From Daedaleopsis sinensis (lineage: Eukaryota; Basidiomycota; Agaricomycetes; Polyporales; Polyporaceae), in NCBI GenBank assembly GCA_033807695.1, contig CM066302.1:1178001-1242000 (forward strand): a stretch of 64,000 nucleotides of DNA. The letters run 5' to 3'. Below the pieces are notes generated by a model that worked only from the letters and a program-made list of their open reading frames with translations, had not been told where the DNA came from and searched no databases. Position numbers and translations under genes: made by a program. Positions 40,501-54,434 of this stretch are shown here, in pieces (position 1 is the first letter of the stretch; each line of letters starts with the position of its first letter).

Positions 40501-41850
40501 CTGACGCGATGGGGGCTGCGAGGCGTGTGCGGTCAGACTGCGGACCCCCCACACGTACTCCGACGAAGTTCTACATACAACAGGCTCAGCCTGATCACGA
40601 GAAGGTCGATGCGGACTCAGCTGGCACGCCTTCTCCTTCTCTGCGAGTGGCCCGTAGAACGAGCAAGTTAATGGACCCGGGCCACACGCGTGTTGGTACG
40701 TGCGCGGCGTGAAGGGGTAACGGCAGCGCGCCGCCTTCGTGCCTTCTGCGTGATTAGCTCAAACCAGAAGACGCCCTTGGGTCTCCTTGGGTCCCTCTAG
40801 ACAGACCTTGAGTCTAGGCACTTGCGAATCGCAGCCTCGGGGCTCGGGAGCCAAAAACTCTCCTCAACCGACCCGGCCGTTCCCAGCGCACTTTGCCGCC
40901 CCCGCGTTCTCATGCCACGCCCAGGAATCAGGACACAGGAATCAGGAGCCGGAGCCAGGACGGCGCAGGGATCGGAAGTAATGCACTGTTGCACCCACGT
41001 TCGCAGCAGCACTCTGTGATTCATGCTCGCTGCAGGCCCCGACACCGAGCGGTAGTGGTTGTAATAGCAGGGCACACACGCACAACGACATGCGCTCGGC
41101 CACCCCTCCTCAGGCAATCGGCGCGGGTGACGCCACCATGCCGGGAGACTCGGTGACCATTAACCGCACGCCACAGTCTGCCAATGCCATCAACTTTGAG
41201 ATCTGACAGTGCCAGTGATTGTGTGTACACAAGCGTGTCCTGGCCAAGAACGCTGAGCGTGGACAGGACGGGCACTGCGGCGCGCGGCGCGCGAGTGCTA
41301 TATGCGGAGCACAGATTGCGCAGAGCGGACGCATGGTCCCCACGGCAGCCCCCTTAGGCTCGTAATTAGTCGAACATATCAGCGGGCGGACTTGGATTGG
41401 CGGCCCCCGTGAGAAGGTCGAGAACCCAGCCTATTTCGTGCGTTCTGTGCGGCCGTGCCCCCCTTGTTGTGGGGCGTGGCACTGGCCAGTGGCAGGCCTC
41501 GACAGGGCGTACTGGTTGGTTCGCCCGTTGCCGGGCCCGTCCGCTGGGCACTTGGAAGCATGGGCGATCCGCGTGCCGCCAATTGCGTGGTGCACGGTGT
41601 GACCACTGACTGACGCAGGGGCCAAACTTCGGGCCAAGGTTCTGGGGGGGCGCACGAGTCTATTTGAGAGCTTCGCGGAGCGGGCATTAGCTTACAACGG
41701 GTGCACAGCACGCCGCGTCTACATGCATGAGGATGTCTACTTTCAAGTTGAATGGGCGGCCACGGCGGACGACGGCGCGCCGGTGGGGGGCGACGATAAT
41801 CGATAGAGAGCGGCTTTCTGCGAGGCGTTCGAGCATAGAACAGGCTGCGA
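37501..41850. other. Gene-poor 4.3-kb stretch
   Basis: Stops are frequent in all frames to about 40.2 kb, AT content is higher, and no family could be recognised. The right part (40.4-41.8 kb) is GC-rich with short meaningless frames. I see no terminal repeats, integrase or reverse-transcriptase motifs. A 19-bp palindrome is at 39472-39490 (TCACCGGA CAC TCCGGTGA). A GGAATCAGGA-type short repeat is near 40924-40955. Decayed gene or transposon remnants are possible but not shown. Confidence 0.5.
39472..39490. repeat. 19-bp palindrome (8-bp stem, 3-nt loop)
   Basis: TCACCGGA, CAC, TCCGGTGA. Perfect stem in the gene-poor stretch; role unknown. Confidence 0.7.
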
Positions 41851-43849
41851 TTACGTCTGAGATGGCGGCGTGTCGTCTTCGCCCGCTGCCTTTTCGCGGT
41901 ACTTCGCCGCGGGCCGCAGGACGGCTTGGCCCTTCTTGTTGCGGTAGAAGAGGACGCTCCCTGGGCGGAGACACGAATTCAATGACCGCTATCCGAGTCC
42001 GATCGATGCGAGGTGGGATGCTTACCTGAGTCCTCGACGAACTGGCAGTCGTTGTAGTTGTCCCAGAGCGCCTTGAACACGGGCTTCTCCGAGTAGTGAT
42101 AGTGTTCGCCAATAAACGCCTGGAGGTGCTTTGTCGCCTCGGCGCCGTGGTCTAGAATTGCCAAGAGCAGTTAGTCTCGTCTTCCTCTGCGTCTCGCGGC
42201 GAAAGAGCGAGCCGTGCGCGCAGGGGCGGCAGGAGCTCGGACACTGACAGAATGGCATCTTTGGGAAAAAGTGGTGGACGACGTGGTAGTGCGCGACGTC
42301 GTGCAGGAAGAAGCGGCCCATCCAGCCTAGGAAGTTGCGGTCCACAGTCGCTGCTGCCCCCCGCTGGAAGTTCCACTCCGTATGGCGGTAGTGTGGCAGT
42401 TCGGGGTCCGTATGGTGCAGGTACGTGATCATGATGAACCTTTTCAGCAGCGCAGCGGCGAGCGTTGCGGAGAAGGCGAGAAGGACGGTGCGGGGCGTGT
42501 GGGCGGTGGTGGGTGCATGTGCGGCACAAGCGGTGGAGCAGCACTTGTTGAGCTTCCGCGAATACGCATGGAGCAATTGTCGGCTACTTACCAATGGGTT
42601 ACACACAACCATGGAATGCCGTAGAACTTGACTACGGACGCGGCTCCCCATGTTATGCAGGCGAGCCGGACGAGCGCGATCATGGCGAGGATTCCGAGGT
42701 TGGAAATGACGACCAGGTGTCGTTGATCCTTCGTGAATAGAATGGCGTTGGCTAGAGTTCGACAGAGTGCCGGCATAAGTGGCAGGCATAAAAATGGAGA
42801 CGCGGCATCCACTCACGATCGAAATGGTTCGTCCATTTGGGATAGTCCTTCTGACCGGAAACATTGAAGACTGTATATGAGGGTAAGACAGGATACTGAA
42901 GGTTTTCACTGCCAGCGGGTGCTCACTGAGGTACGCGGGAAATGCGAGCAGCTGCTGACGTATGAGCATGTACAAAGTGTAGATCGGAGTATCGCCGAAA
43001 TATTCGTCGTAGTCAAACTTGCGGTGGTCGTGTTCCTGCGGAATGCCGAGGTCGCTCCGCGTCTTCGGCACGTACACCTCGTCGCGCTCCATGGAGGCAT
43101 GGTTGCAATGGTGACGGTGGTGAGAGATCTTCCAGCTGAAGTACGGCGTCCACAGCAGGGTGTGCACAGTCTAGAGCAAATGTGGATATTAGCCGCCGCG
43201 TGAGCCAAGTGATTGCTCCGAGATTATGGTGACAGAACGTACGAATCCTATCAGGTCGCAGACATAACTGCTCGCGGAGAAGGCGCCGTGGCCGCACTGT
43301 GCAATTTGTAAAGCAGTGTCAGTTCCTAGCGTCCACTTGTCGGCGACCGAAAGCGACCGACCTCATGGCCGATGACCCAGATACCGGTGAAGATGAGTCC
43401 TTGGAACCACCAGCTGCGCAACCATTAGCACGGGCAATCCGCTATCACGGTGTGCAGGCTCACTAGACAACCCAGCTTGCCCAGCGAGCGACAGACGCGC
43501 CTAACGGAGACAAGAGCTGGATGGCCGCACGACTCCTGAACGTCGGGTCTATATAGAGCGCAGCCTTCCAGCACGCTGCAGCCATTAGCAGATCGAGGCC
43601 GAGCCATGCTAGTCCCTTCTTGGTATCGCGCACGAAGAGGTGCGGAGGTATAGCGGATCGAATGTCCTGCAGCTTCCTGCACAAAAGAATTAGCATCAGG
43701 GACATGTAGTCGGCAAAGCAAGCAAACGGTCCGCACCAAGGCATTGGCGTGAACTCGGGGAGCTCGTCCTCGGAGTGAGAGCGTTCCGTCCGCTCCGGGT
43801 CAGTGGCCGCGGGTGCCAGGGCGTGGTCGTCGAGACTCGGGTGCAGCAT
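41851..43849 (-). CDS. FAD2: Delta-12 fatty acid desaturase (oleate to linoleate)
   Basis: This membrane-bound di-iron desaturase in the ER introduces the delta-12 double bond into oleoyl lipids. The start at 43849 gives MLHPSLDDHALAPAA, an acidic N-tail, then DELPEFTPMPWKLQDIRSAIPPH, the FAD2 entry region. All three histidine boxes are intact. HECGHGAFSASSYVCD is split by an intron after HE, HHRHHCNHASMERDEV follows the expected KISH, and HVVHHFFPKMPF is near the end. LHHTDPELPHY and ATVDRNFLGW are family blocks before the third box. The tail GSVLFYRNKKGQAVLR lies in the last exon, which ends at a TAA. About nine exons. Delta-12 versus delta-15 activity cannot be fully separated by motif; delta-12 is the usual enzyme of Agaricomycetes. 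Confidence 0.92.
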
Positions 43850-45229
43850 TCCTAGGGAGACGGTGAGTAGTAAGGGTGGGACAGGGACGAGCGGGTGAAC
43901 GGGGACTGTCGTCTCGCAGCGGGCGAATTTATCTATCTTGGAAAAGGCGAGATCTCCGGCCCCGCACATCCCCAACTGTCGCGCAATGAAAGGTTCACAA
44001 ACAGTGAGATGATTTGCACGTGTCGTGCTGAGAGATTGCTTATGGCGACGGATGATTGGCGGCAAGCGCGCTAGGACGGTGTGCGGTGTGAGGTGAGGTG
44101 GTGCCCCGGGGAGGGAGGTGGACAATCTCGCATTCATCCGGGTAAGCGCGACGAGAAACAAGGCAGGCGCGAACCGACCTAGCGTGGAAACAGACGGCTG
44201 TTACGAGACTATGTCGGAAGAGCTTGGACCAATCTGTCATGTCACGCCGGATGGGAGAGTTCCCAGCGACACATGGTTCCTGGCCCCCAGCCGCTTCCTG
44301 TGAGTTCATCATATCGCAACTTTCCTCAGCAGCGGGTGCGGGCGGGCGGGCGTTGGACGAGCGTTCTGATCCAGCTGCTGCGACGGCAGAAGTAGTCATA
44401 TTCGGGCACGTGTCGAGCCTGCAGCACTTACCGCGTCGCGCGCAGCCAGCCCACGCGCCGACTCGAGATCCCCGCCAGCGTCGTCCACCACGGAACAGGC
44501 GGTGTGCAGGGCCGCCTCTCTCTCCTCCGCGAGCATGGGGCGTGGTGGCAAGAGCCAAGGCGCGAGACGCCCGTGGCCCGGCAGGCCCGCCCCATAACAG
44601 GCAACATTATTCACCGCTTCGGACCCTCATAACGGAGCTCGCCTTCATCATTCCCGCCGCGTGTTGGCCGCAAGGTCGTTTCTCTCCTGTCCGATGTCCG
44701 AGAAATTGAAGCAGAAGGTCACTCTCCGCCGCTTACTGCCCGCTCCGGGTCCAGTCTCCTCGGCCGGCGGTAGAGCGTTGCATGCTCAGCAGCGTGATCA
44801 CCCTGCTGCGCCACGCCCGAGGGAGGCTGCACGGCGTACGTCGACCCCTCGGTAAAGACCTCAAGCAGACCGCTGACATGAACTAACAACAGAGATTAGC
44901 CACCATTTGCCCGTTAATTTCGCATGTCCTTGACGCCCGCAGGTACAGTCTCTGACCGACTACTGTCTACAGCAGCTGGAGACGACGAATGTACAGCACG
45001 TACTATGCAAGCCTGGCATGGTTGCTACCAGCCCGTGAACAGCTTCGAGGTGTCCTCTCCGCTCACGACGAGCTCGGACTGCTCCCGAGACAACGTCCTA
45101 AACCCAACGTCATCGCGCCCATCTTGTCGTGCAAAATCGGCTCCGAGCAAGACGATGTCTGGCTTCTGCCTCTCTGGCAGTCCATACTGCGCACGCACGG
45201 CCCTCGGCCTGTCAGATTGAACGCAATAT
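43850..45229. other. Intergenic region upstream of FAD2
   Basis: No supported gene. It is GC-rich with open frames on both strands that lack motifs, and should contain the FAD2 promoter and the hydrolase 3' UTR. Confidence 0.5.
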
Positions 45230-47089
45230 TCATGACGGCGTGGCGCCTACCTCGACCAGTGCAGCCAGGAACTGCTCGACCGGCTTCACATACCACCGTC
45301 CCATCTGGCCGTCCTGGCAACGCTCGTACCAGCCCAGGTGCCCGCCCGCGTGCGTGACAGCGAGCACGAGATAGGGGCTGTGTGCGACCTGAATTATGCA
45401 TGGTCCACCCGGGCGACGCCGTTGGGCGCGAGAACGGGCGAAGCTCGTCAGCGAAGGGACACCGGCGAATTTGACGGCGAGAGGTGCTGACCTCGCGGAT
45501 GGGGAGAGACTTCGCGCCAGTGATGGGGTCGTCTATGCTGTTGATAGCGAGGCAAGGGATTCTGATGTCCGGGAGGACCTTGCACGAGCTGATCTTCTCG
45601 TAGTAGTCCCAGGCGTCCTTGAACCCATACAGCGGGGCGGCGACGAGCTCGTCGTACTGTCTCAGGGTGATGCTGCGCCGCCGAAAGACGTCTTCGAGGC
45701 GAGCACGCGAGACAGGCAACTCCTCGGCCTGCAGGAAGGTGCGCCGGTGGAGATGGAGGAGGGCGCGCAGGGCGCCCCCGAGAACGTAGCGGTAGACGTG
45801 TTTGCCGAGGAAAGTGAATGGGAGATGGTGTGCTCCTGCCGTGAAGTTCCACGGGTTTGCGAGAGTCACAAGGCCCTGCAGTGGGCAGCGTTCGCCCTCC
45901 TCCCCGACATACTTTGTGAGAATATTCGCACCCAAGGAAAACCCTGGAGAACATAACTCGGGTCAATATGTAAAGAGAAGCTGTCATAGTGTACGTACCG
46001 AGTCCATAAATCTTGCACCCAGGGAAGGTGTGGCAAATCCACAGTACGACCGGCCGGATGTCCTCTGATGAACCGGCCTGGAACGGATGAGGTGTCAGTG
46101 TGCGCGCGTCGGACCGCCGGAGAGTGATACGCTTCGGCACAGTTCAACCACCTACATGGTAAAGCCGCGGAGTAACGACTGGGCTCCCGTTACATCCGCG
46201 AAAGTTCAGAACGACTCCTCGGAAGCCCAAGCCCCCTAGTTCCCTACTCCGCGTTACCCTGGATAGCACCGCCCGAACGTAAGCTTCGTGCGAGCCTCCA
46301 GTGAGACCGTGGGTGACCAGGAGTACGCTCTCGCCACTTGCAATAGGATGGCTCGACAAAGGCGGTGTGACGTCCACAGCCAGGATTCCTATCGGAACGT
46401 TGTGAGTAACCGGTCTCGTCGAGCACACCCACCGTCGGAACGCTCAACGAGTCGCGCGCAGGGCTCACTCGTCGTGTCAACCATTGTCAGGCTGACATGA
46501 CCATGGTGCAACAGATGTGATACCCTGCTTTGCGCACCAGTCATCACAAGAGCCTGATGTCTGGTGGGCACCGCCGGGACAGAGAAGCTTGGTGACATCG
46601 CGGCGCGGTCGATACGCCCAGATGCATCAAGTCACAAGAGAACAGCCGACAGCTCGAGTGCGGCCCACCTTTGTCGGGGAGTTCGAGAAAGACTCTGCAA
46701 CAATCATTCTCATCACCAAAGCTGCCAAAGTAGCATTCTGCACTTACCGTTCATACGTGACGGGATCTACGTGGCTGAAATCGGCCACAGAGCTGTACAT
46801 TGTCTGTGCATCCCCCCTGCGTGCCACGGGTCTGTGTCAGCCACCTTAGAAAGAAGACTGCAATTTTTGTCTACCCAGGTAACCACCACACCCTGTTGAA
46901 CGTCGCCTTCGGTCCTAGCGCTGGAATGCGCTCCTGCACGAGTTGGATGAAAGTCTTCTCGCCCGTGCCTGTCGCCCTTGGGAGAACGGCTGACTCCGGA
47001 GGGACGTGCAGGTCCACGAAAGGCAGATGCCAGCCGCTGAGATACGTCCACAGGGCACGCAGGATAGGAAATAACCCGAGGGACCCCAC
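45230..47089 (-). CDS. EMB8/EHT1-like alpha/beta hydrolase (ABHD1/3 family)
   Basis: Family members include yeast Eht1/Eeb1, which make or cleave medium-chain fatty acid ethyl esters. The N-terminal exon has LFPILRALWTYLSGWHLPFV and FNRVWWLPG; the next gives QTMYSSVADFSHVDPVTYER. Then come the oxyanion block LLVTHGLTGGSHEAYVR and GVVLNFRGCNGSPV. The nucleophile elbow GFSLGAN is created across an intron. The acid is in SIDDPI and the catalytic His in THAGGHLGWYE, so the triad is complete. It ends at LVEVGATPS. The 5' end is uncertain. The first exon has no in-frame ATG before GSLGLF; it begins at an acceptor-like CACAG followed by TGGGG, so the initiator may be split by an intron (A from an upstream exon plus TG) or lie farther upstream. 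Same strand as FAD2; acting on related lipids is only a guess. Confidence 0.85.
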
Positions 47090-48021
47090 TGTGAATAAGA
47101 CGTCCCTCGGCGAAAACGCTACGGATCGTAATTCGGTCAGCAGCGGTCTTCGTGGAACGATGTGCAGAGGACGCGGACGAACTCATCGGCACAGATATGT
47201 TTAAGTTATAGTCGGTCTAGAATCGGGATATATGGGAGAGGAAGACGAGCCGGTTCATGAACGGTGTGACGCAGGAGCCTCAGCAAGCACTGAACGCACC
47301 GTGCCACGCTGGCACGCGTGAGAACTTGAGGATGTGAGAGTGCCAGCCGCCGCAGCTCTACCTCCGTAAATGAACACTCAACAGGGTGCTGTAACGCTCT
47401 GATCAATGAACTACGAGACTCGAGCACGCACAGATACGTGAGATGCTGGAGGTCGTGGCAAAATTGATATCACGAACTTGGCATGAGTGAGGGCCAGGCG
47501 CCAGAAGTCATACACAAGCGCGCTAGCGCTAACGATCCACTTGCGCCCGCCGGAAACTTACAGTACATTGTGTATCTTCGCTGTCAGCTTGGATCAAGCT
47601 CAGAGTACCGGAGGCTGTCATACAACGTCTCGCAATGGAAGGCGGCTGAGTTGAGAGGTTGATGCAAACGGTTACGCATTGCCATGATGGGGAGAGCTCA
47701 CAAGTTGTCATCGTGGCACCGTGTCACCGTTCACGTAATGCAGACGTATCTCAGTCTGAGGGCGCACCCTCGGTGGGTTTGAATCGATCGACGCACCGTC
47801 GACATTCAGGACGAACATGTGTGCGATTTTCTGGACGTTTGCCCAGCCTTGGGGGAACAAGGCACAACATATGCACAAACCGGGACGCGTCCTCCTCACC
47901 ATTTCCTCACCATATGTATCAGCATACAGACACTTTACTACTTGCCAAGCCAACAGTAGCCATCCACTCTCTGCGTCGGGTGTTTTGCTGGGCCTCTGCC
48001 ACCGAGTATCCATCTCAAGCC
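47090..48021. other. Intergenic region
   Basis: Promoter and possible 5' exon of the hydrolase, and the 3' UTR of the CBM1 gene. No independent gene is supported. Confidence 0.45.
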
Positions 48022-48937
48022 TCAAGGGGTCGCGGTCGCGCCGGTGTACGCGTGGATCGTCTCGTCCGCACAGCCCGCAGGGGTCTGGTACGAGTACGGG
48101 CCCAGGTTGATATACACGTCCTTGTTGCCGTCCGCGTCCGGGCAGATCAACCACGCCTAGTGTGCAGCAGCATCCATCAGCACTCCCGCACGTCTACTCG
48201 CCGCCAAACAGTGCGCACTCACGTTGAGCTGGGGGCGCTGGATCGTCGGGATCGACCACTCGACGGTGTCGCCGGACCACTGGAACGTACCGGCGTTCGC
48301 GCCGGATGCGGGGGTCTCCGACCAGGACATCTTGAGCTTCATGACGGATGGGTCCGAGCGGCCCTCGACGACCGCGTAGAGCTTCGAGCCGGAGGGGAGC
48401 ATCTGGACGAGCTGGCCCCCGGTGATCTGGAATTGGGCGGCGGTGTTAGGGTCGCCGAGGACTGCGTCGGACGCAGTGCCGTCGACCTCGGAGCGGAGGT
48501 ACTTGTGGAAGTTGGGATCCTCCTGCAGACGGAACGGATTCGTGAGCAGGCACTTCGTGCTGTCGAGAGAGGTGCGAACTAACCACTGCGCGAATGAAGG
48601 AGTTACCGGCGATGAGGGTAGCTGTGCCGCTGGGAGCTGTTCCGGTGGTGGTCGGAGACCCTCCAGGGGTAGTGGTGGGAGAGCCAGGTGATGAGGCAGC
48701 TCCAGGGAGGCATTGAGAGTAGTACTGGTTGGACAAGGTGCATGCCCATCCGGAAGGGCACGTAGTGGGTCCAGTCCAGCCTTGGCCACCGCACTGTAGT
48801 GAGTGGCTATCAGATTCTGGTCCCTTGTTGAAAAGAACATGCGACGATACCTGACCGTACTGAGGAGCAGTGGACTGTGCAACCGCACCCGCGACAAAGA
48901 AGAGAGCGCCAATGAATGAGAGAGTCGCAGACACCAT
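48022..48937 (-). CDS. Secreted CBM1 protein with PhiA-like domain
   Basis: Exon 1 (48851-48937) encodes a signal peptide, [20 protein letters not shown], and a short QSTAPQYGQ. Exon 2 completes a fungal cellulose-binding module (CBM1), [19 protein letters not shown] through YYSQC, followed by a Thr/Ser/Pro/Gly linker. Exon 3 (lower end 48223) and exon 4 (48022-48156) encode a beta-rich domain with [29 protein letters not shown] and [18 protein letters not shown]. This resembles the PhiA-type cell-wall protein fold (inference). No catalytic residues of a known glycosidase are seen. The join between exons 2 and 3 is unresolved. The obvious intron (GTAACT after 48607, CAG before 48559) leaves the frame off by one, so either a weak donor (GTCTCC) is used or there is a frameshift. 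Probably extracellular and bound to cellulose. Confidence 0.72.
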
Positions 48938-49847
48938 GGCGGATGTGGGGATAGTGGAGGATGTCGGCGGGGTAAATCCCCTTTGACGCTACTTGTATCG
49001 CACTGTAGGAAGCGCTTCCAGCAATAGCCACCCCGACGCACCGAGCATGAGGCTCTACTTCGGGCTACGAGGCCATCGTGAAGGCAAGACCGGGGACAGC
49101 GACCAGGTGGCGGTGAATTGTCGGGAGGGTCGCTCTAGCGAGAGAAGCATGCAGCCAACGCGCTTGGGGACGGGCAAGTCTGCTGAGCATATGTCGCGGA
49201 GCAAAGTGCAGATAATCCGCCGAACGGCTCATCAGGAACGCACGACTGGTCGTCTCAATCAGTTCGTTGTAGGCGACTCGAGGGCTCGTGACCAGCTACT
49301 CACAGGATACGTACCTATGTCTTATTTCCCTCCGCGAGGTATCACTACTATGAGACGTTAGCGTTTTTGTACTTGCGTGGTATTGTAGGACAACACATCG
49401 TCTTAAGTTACGTGCATTGTAGGAGTGGATGGTCCGGTTTTGCCATTTGGAAGGAAGTTACAATTCGCTGAACTCCTGAAGGAGGTGTACATTTGCTTCG
49501 TCGCATTGAATGGCGGCCTCCTGAGCTTGAGTCGGTTTGGTTTGCGTAGTCTGCTTGTCTAGAGGTGTGAGCAGATACTTGAGTTCATGGCGAGAAGAGA
49601 CAAATACATCATATGTAGACTGGGTCGCCTGTCGGCGCTATGTCGGAGGGAACCACAGCGCCTAAGCAACCCTTCCGACTCATTCCGAACTTTGAAGTTC
49701 AGACCCATGTAGGTACTTCAAAAGCCGGCATGTTAGGAAGTACCAATGATGCATAGCTATGAAGGGTATGAAACAAAGCGCGTCGGCAGTATGCCAGACT
49801 GCCCACAATACAACTAATTCAGTCAACGTCCTTTCCTTTCGTCCTCC
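48938..49847. other. Intergenic region
   Basis: Promoter of the CBM1 gene and 3' flank of GMD. No gene recognised and no clear TATA box. Confidence 0.5.
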
Positions 49848-51404
<1,557 letters not shown>

Positions 51405-52503
51405 CGTTGATGATTGTGGTCGTGGTAGGGAAGTAGGGAGGGAGAGCTGTCACTGCCCCGAACCCATCGTCCGCGTTTTAACAGGGCAATGGGCGCTCCA
51501 CCTCGATTTCGCCTTGCTCAATCGGTGGCGTCTAATACCCCAGCCCTCGCGCCTCCTCGCGCGCGCGCACGTTGCGCGCACGCCGCACGTACAATTTTCT
51601 ACTAACCTGCAGGCTGCGGGTACCAGGCCGGCAATGTGAGCCCCCAGCCGTCGCGTTCTTTCTCATATGCCTTGCGCACCCATTCACGATGCAAGAAAAA
51701 CACCGCAGCTTACTACGACGTCGACCATGTCCATCATATGTGCGTGCCATGCTGCGCGCGCTGAACGGCTTCTAACAGCTTTCACGCTTCCAGCGGACGC
51801 GCGAATGCACCCAGCGGCACGCGCGCGGGTGGCATGAGCTGCATTCATCCAATACTGTACATAATGGGCGGTATCTAAGCGATATCATGAATAGAGTGAG
51901 CGAAGGGCGATGCAATGCAGTCACGAGAAAGTTCCAAGGTCGGAGTTAAGTAATTACAATGTACCTGCAGACCGCAGCAGTGAGGGCGGCAGCATGCTGA
52001 CCTTGCGTCGACAAATCTCGATGTTGCCAATATCGATGTTGCCAATAACACCCTGGTGGGCTGATGACAATTGCCCAGCGATAGCGTCCAACCGAGCATG
52101 AGCTTGAAATCGTTTCTGCGACCTTCACGAATCACCACCTTCGGCTCCACAAGCGTGCACGATAACTCCACCTCTCGAAACCCAAGCGAGCTGCGGATAC
52201 AGTGCGCTTCTGTTGACGACAGCCTTACCGACACGACGCAGAAGAGCCGGACAGCTTGCAACCACCCCCAAGGATGGTGAGGGATCAGCGAGGCGGGCTG
52301 CACTCCCGGCGCACAGCTGACCTTTATCATAGCCTGGACAAATTGGAAACAATCTCATCAGAGATGAACAAACGAAACTGATGAAACACGTACTCATAGA
52401 ATCAAAGTCGACGAGAACCGCACCGGGCGCGACTCCGAAGCGAGTACGTGAAAACGATGTATACAAGTGCAAGATCTACACGGAGCGAGTTACTTATGAG
52501 CCA
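51405..52503. other. Intergenic region (GMD promoter / fucose synthase 3' flank)
   Basis: No gene supported. It contains a short alternating GCGC stretch near 51557-51585 and a 15-bp tandem repeat. Confidence 0.5.
52018..52047. repeat. 15-bp perfect tandem duplication
   Basis: TCGATGTTGCCAATA is present twice in a row, 0.6 kb upstream of the GMD start. Confidence 0.8.
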
Positions 52504-54019
<1,516 letters not shown>

Positions 54020-54434
54020 ATTGATCGGTGCGGAGCGCGAGCGGGGAGGTCGTTATCGATTGAGAGGAGGAGGGTATGGGTGCGAAGGAAGACAAGAGTA
54101 TCGAAATGCTTAAGGGCACTCTATGGGCGCCTACAGAGCATGCTTAACTGCGTTGCCTCCCGGTGTCTCACATACCGTGGCTGAACTTACCCTCCTCCTC
54201 CGGTACGGCAGGCTGGCAAATTGCCGCCCCCACCTCACTAGTTATCATCCCTCGGGTTCTGACTTCTTGACTACAGGACAGTATCACGATCAAGAAGGCG
54301 GTCTACATGGACGTTCTGAACCAATTTCTGCATCGTTAGTTGAACTAATTGGAACTTTGGACATCAAATACACTGGTGATTCTCAAGTCACTTCAACTAG
54401 AAGTCGGAACTCAGCATCCACTCTGCACCTTACT
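54020..54434. other. Intergenic region (fucose synthase promoter)
   Basis: A 415-bp space between the fucose synthase start and the beta-mannosidase stop. No gene seen. Confidence 0.5.

Noticed and set aside
41851..47089. Lipid gene cluster made of FAD2 and the EMB8-like hydrolase
   Set aside because: Only two genes, 1.4 kb apart, with no shared regulatory motif seen. Adjacency alone is too weak.
47659..48582. 307-codon plus-strand frame opposite the CBM1 gene
   Set aside because: Shadow of exons 3 and 4 of the CBM1 gene; Arg-rich and without motif.
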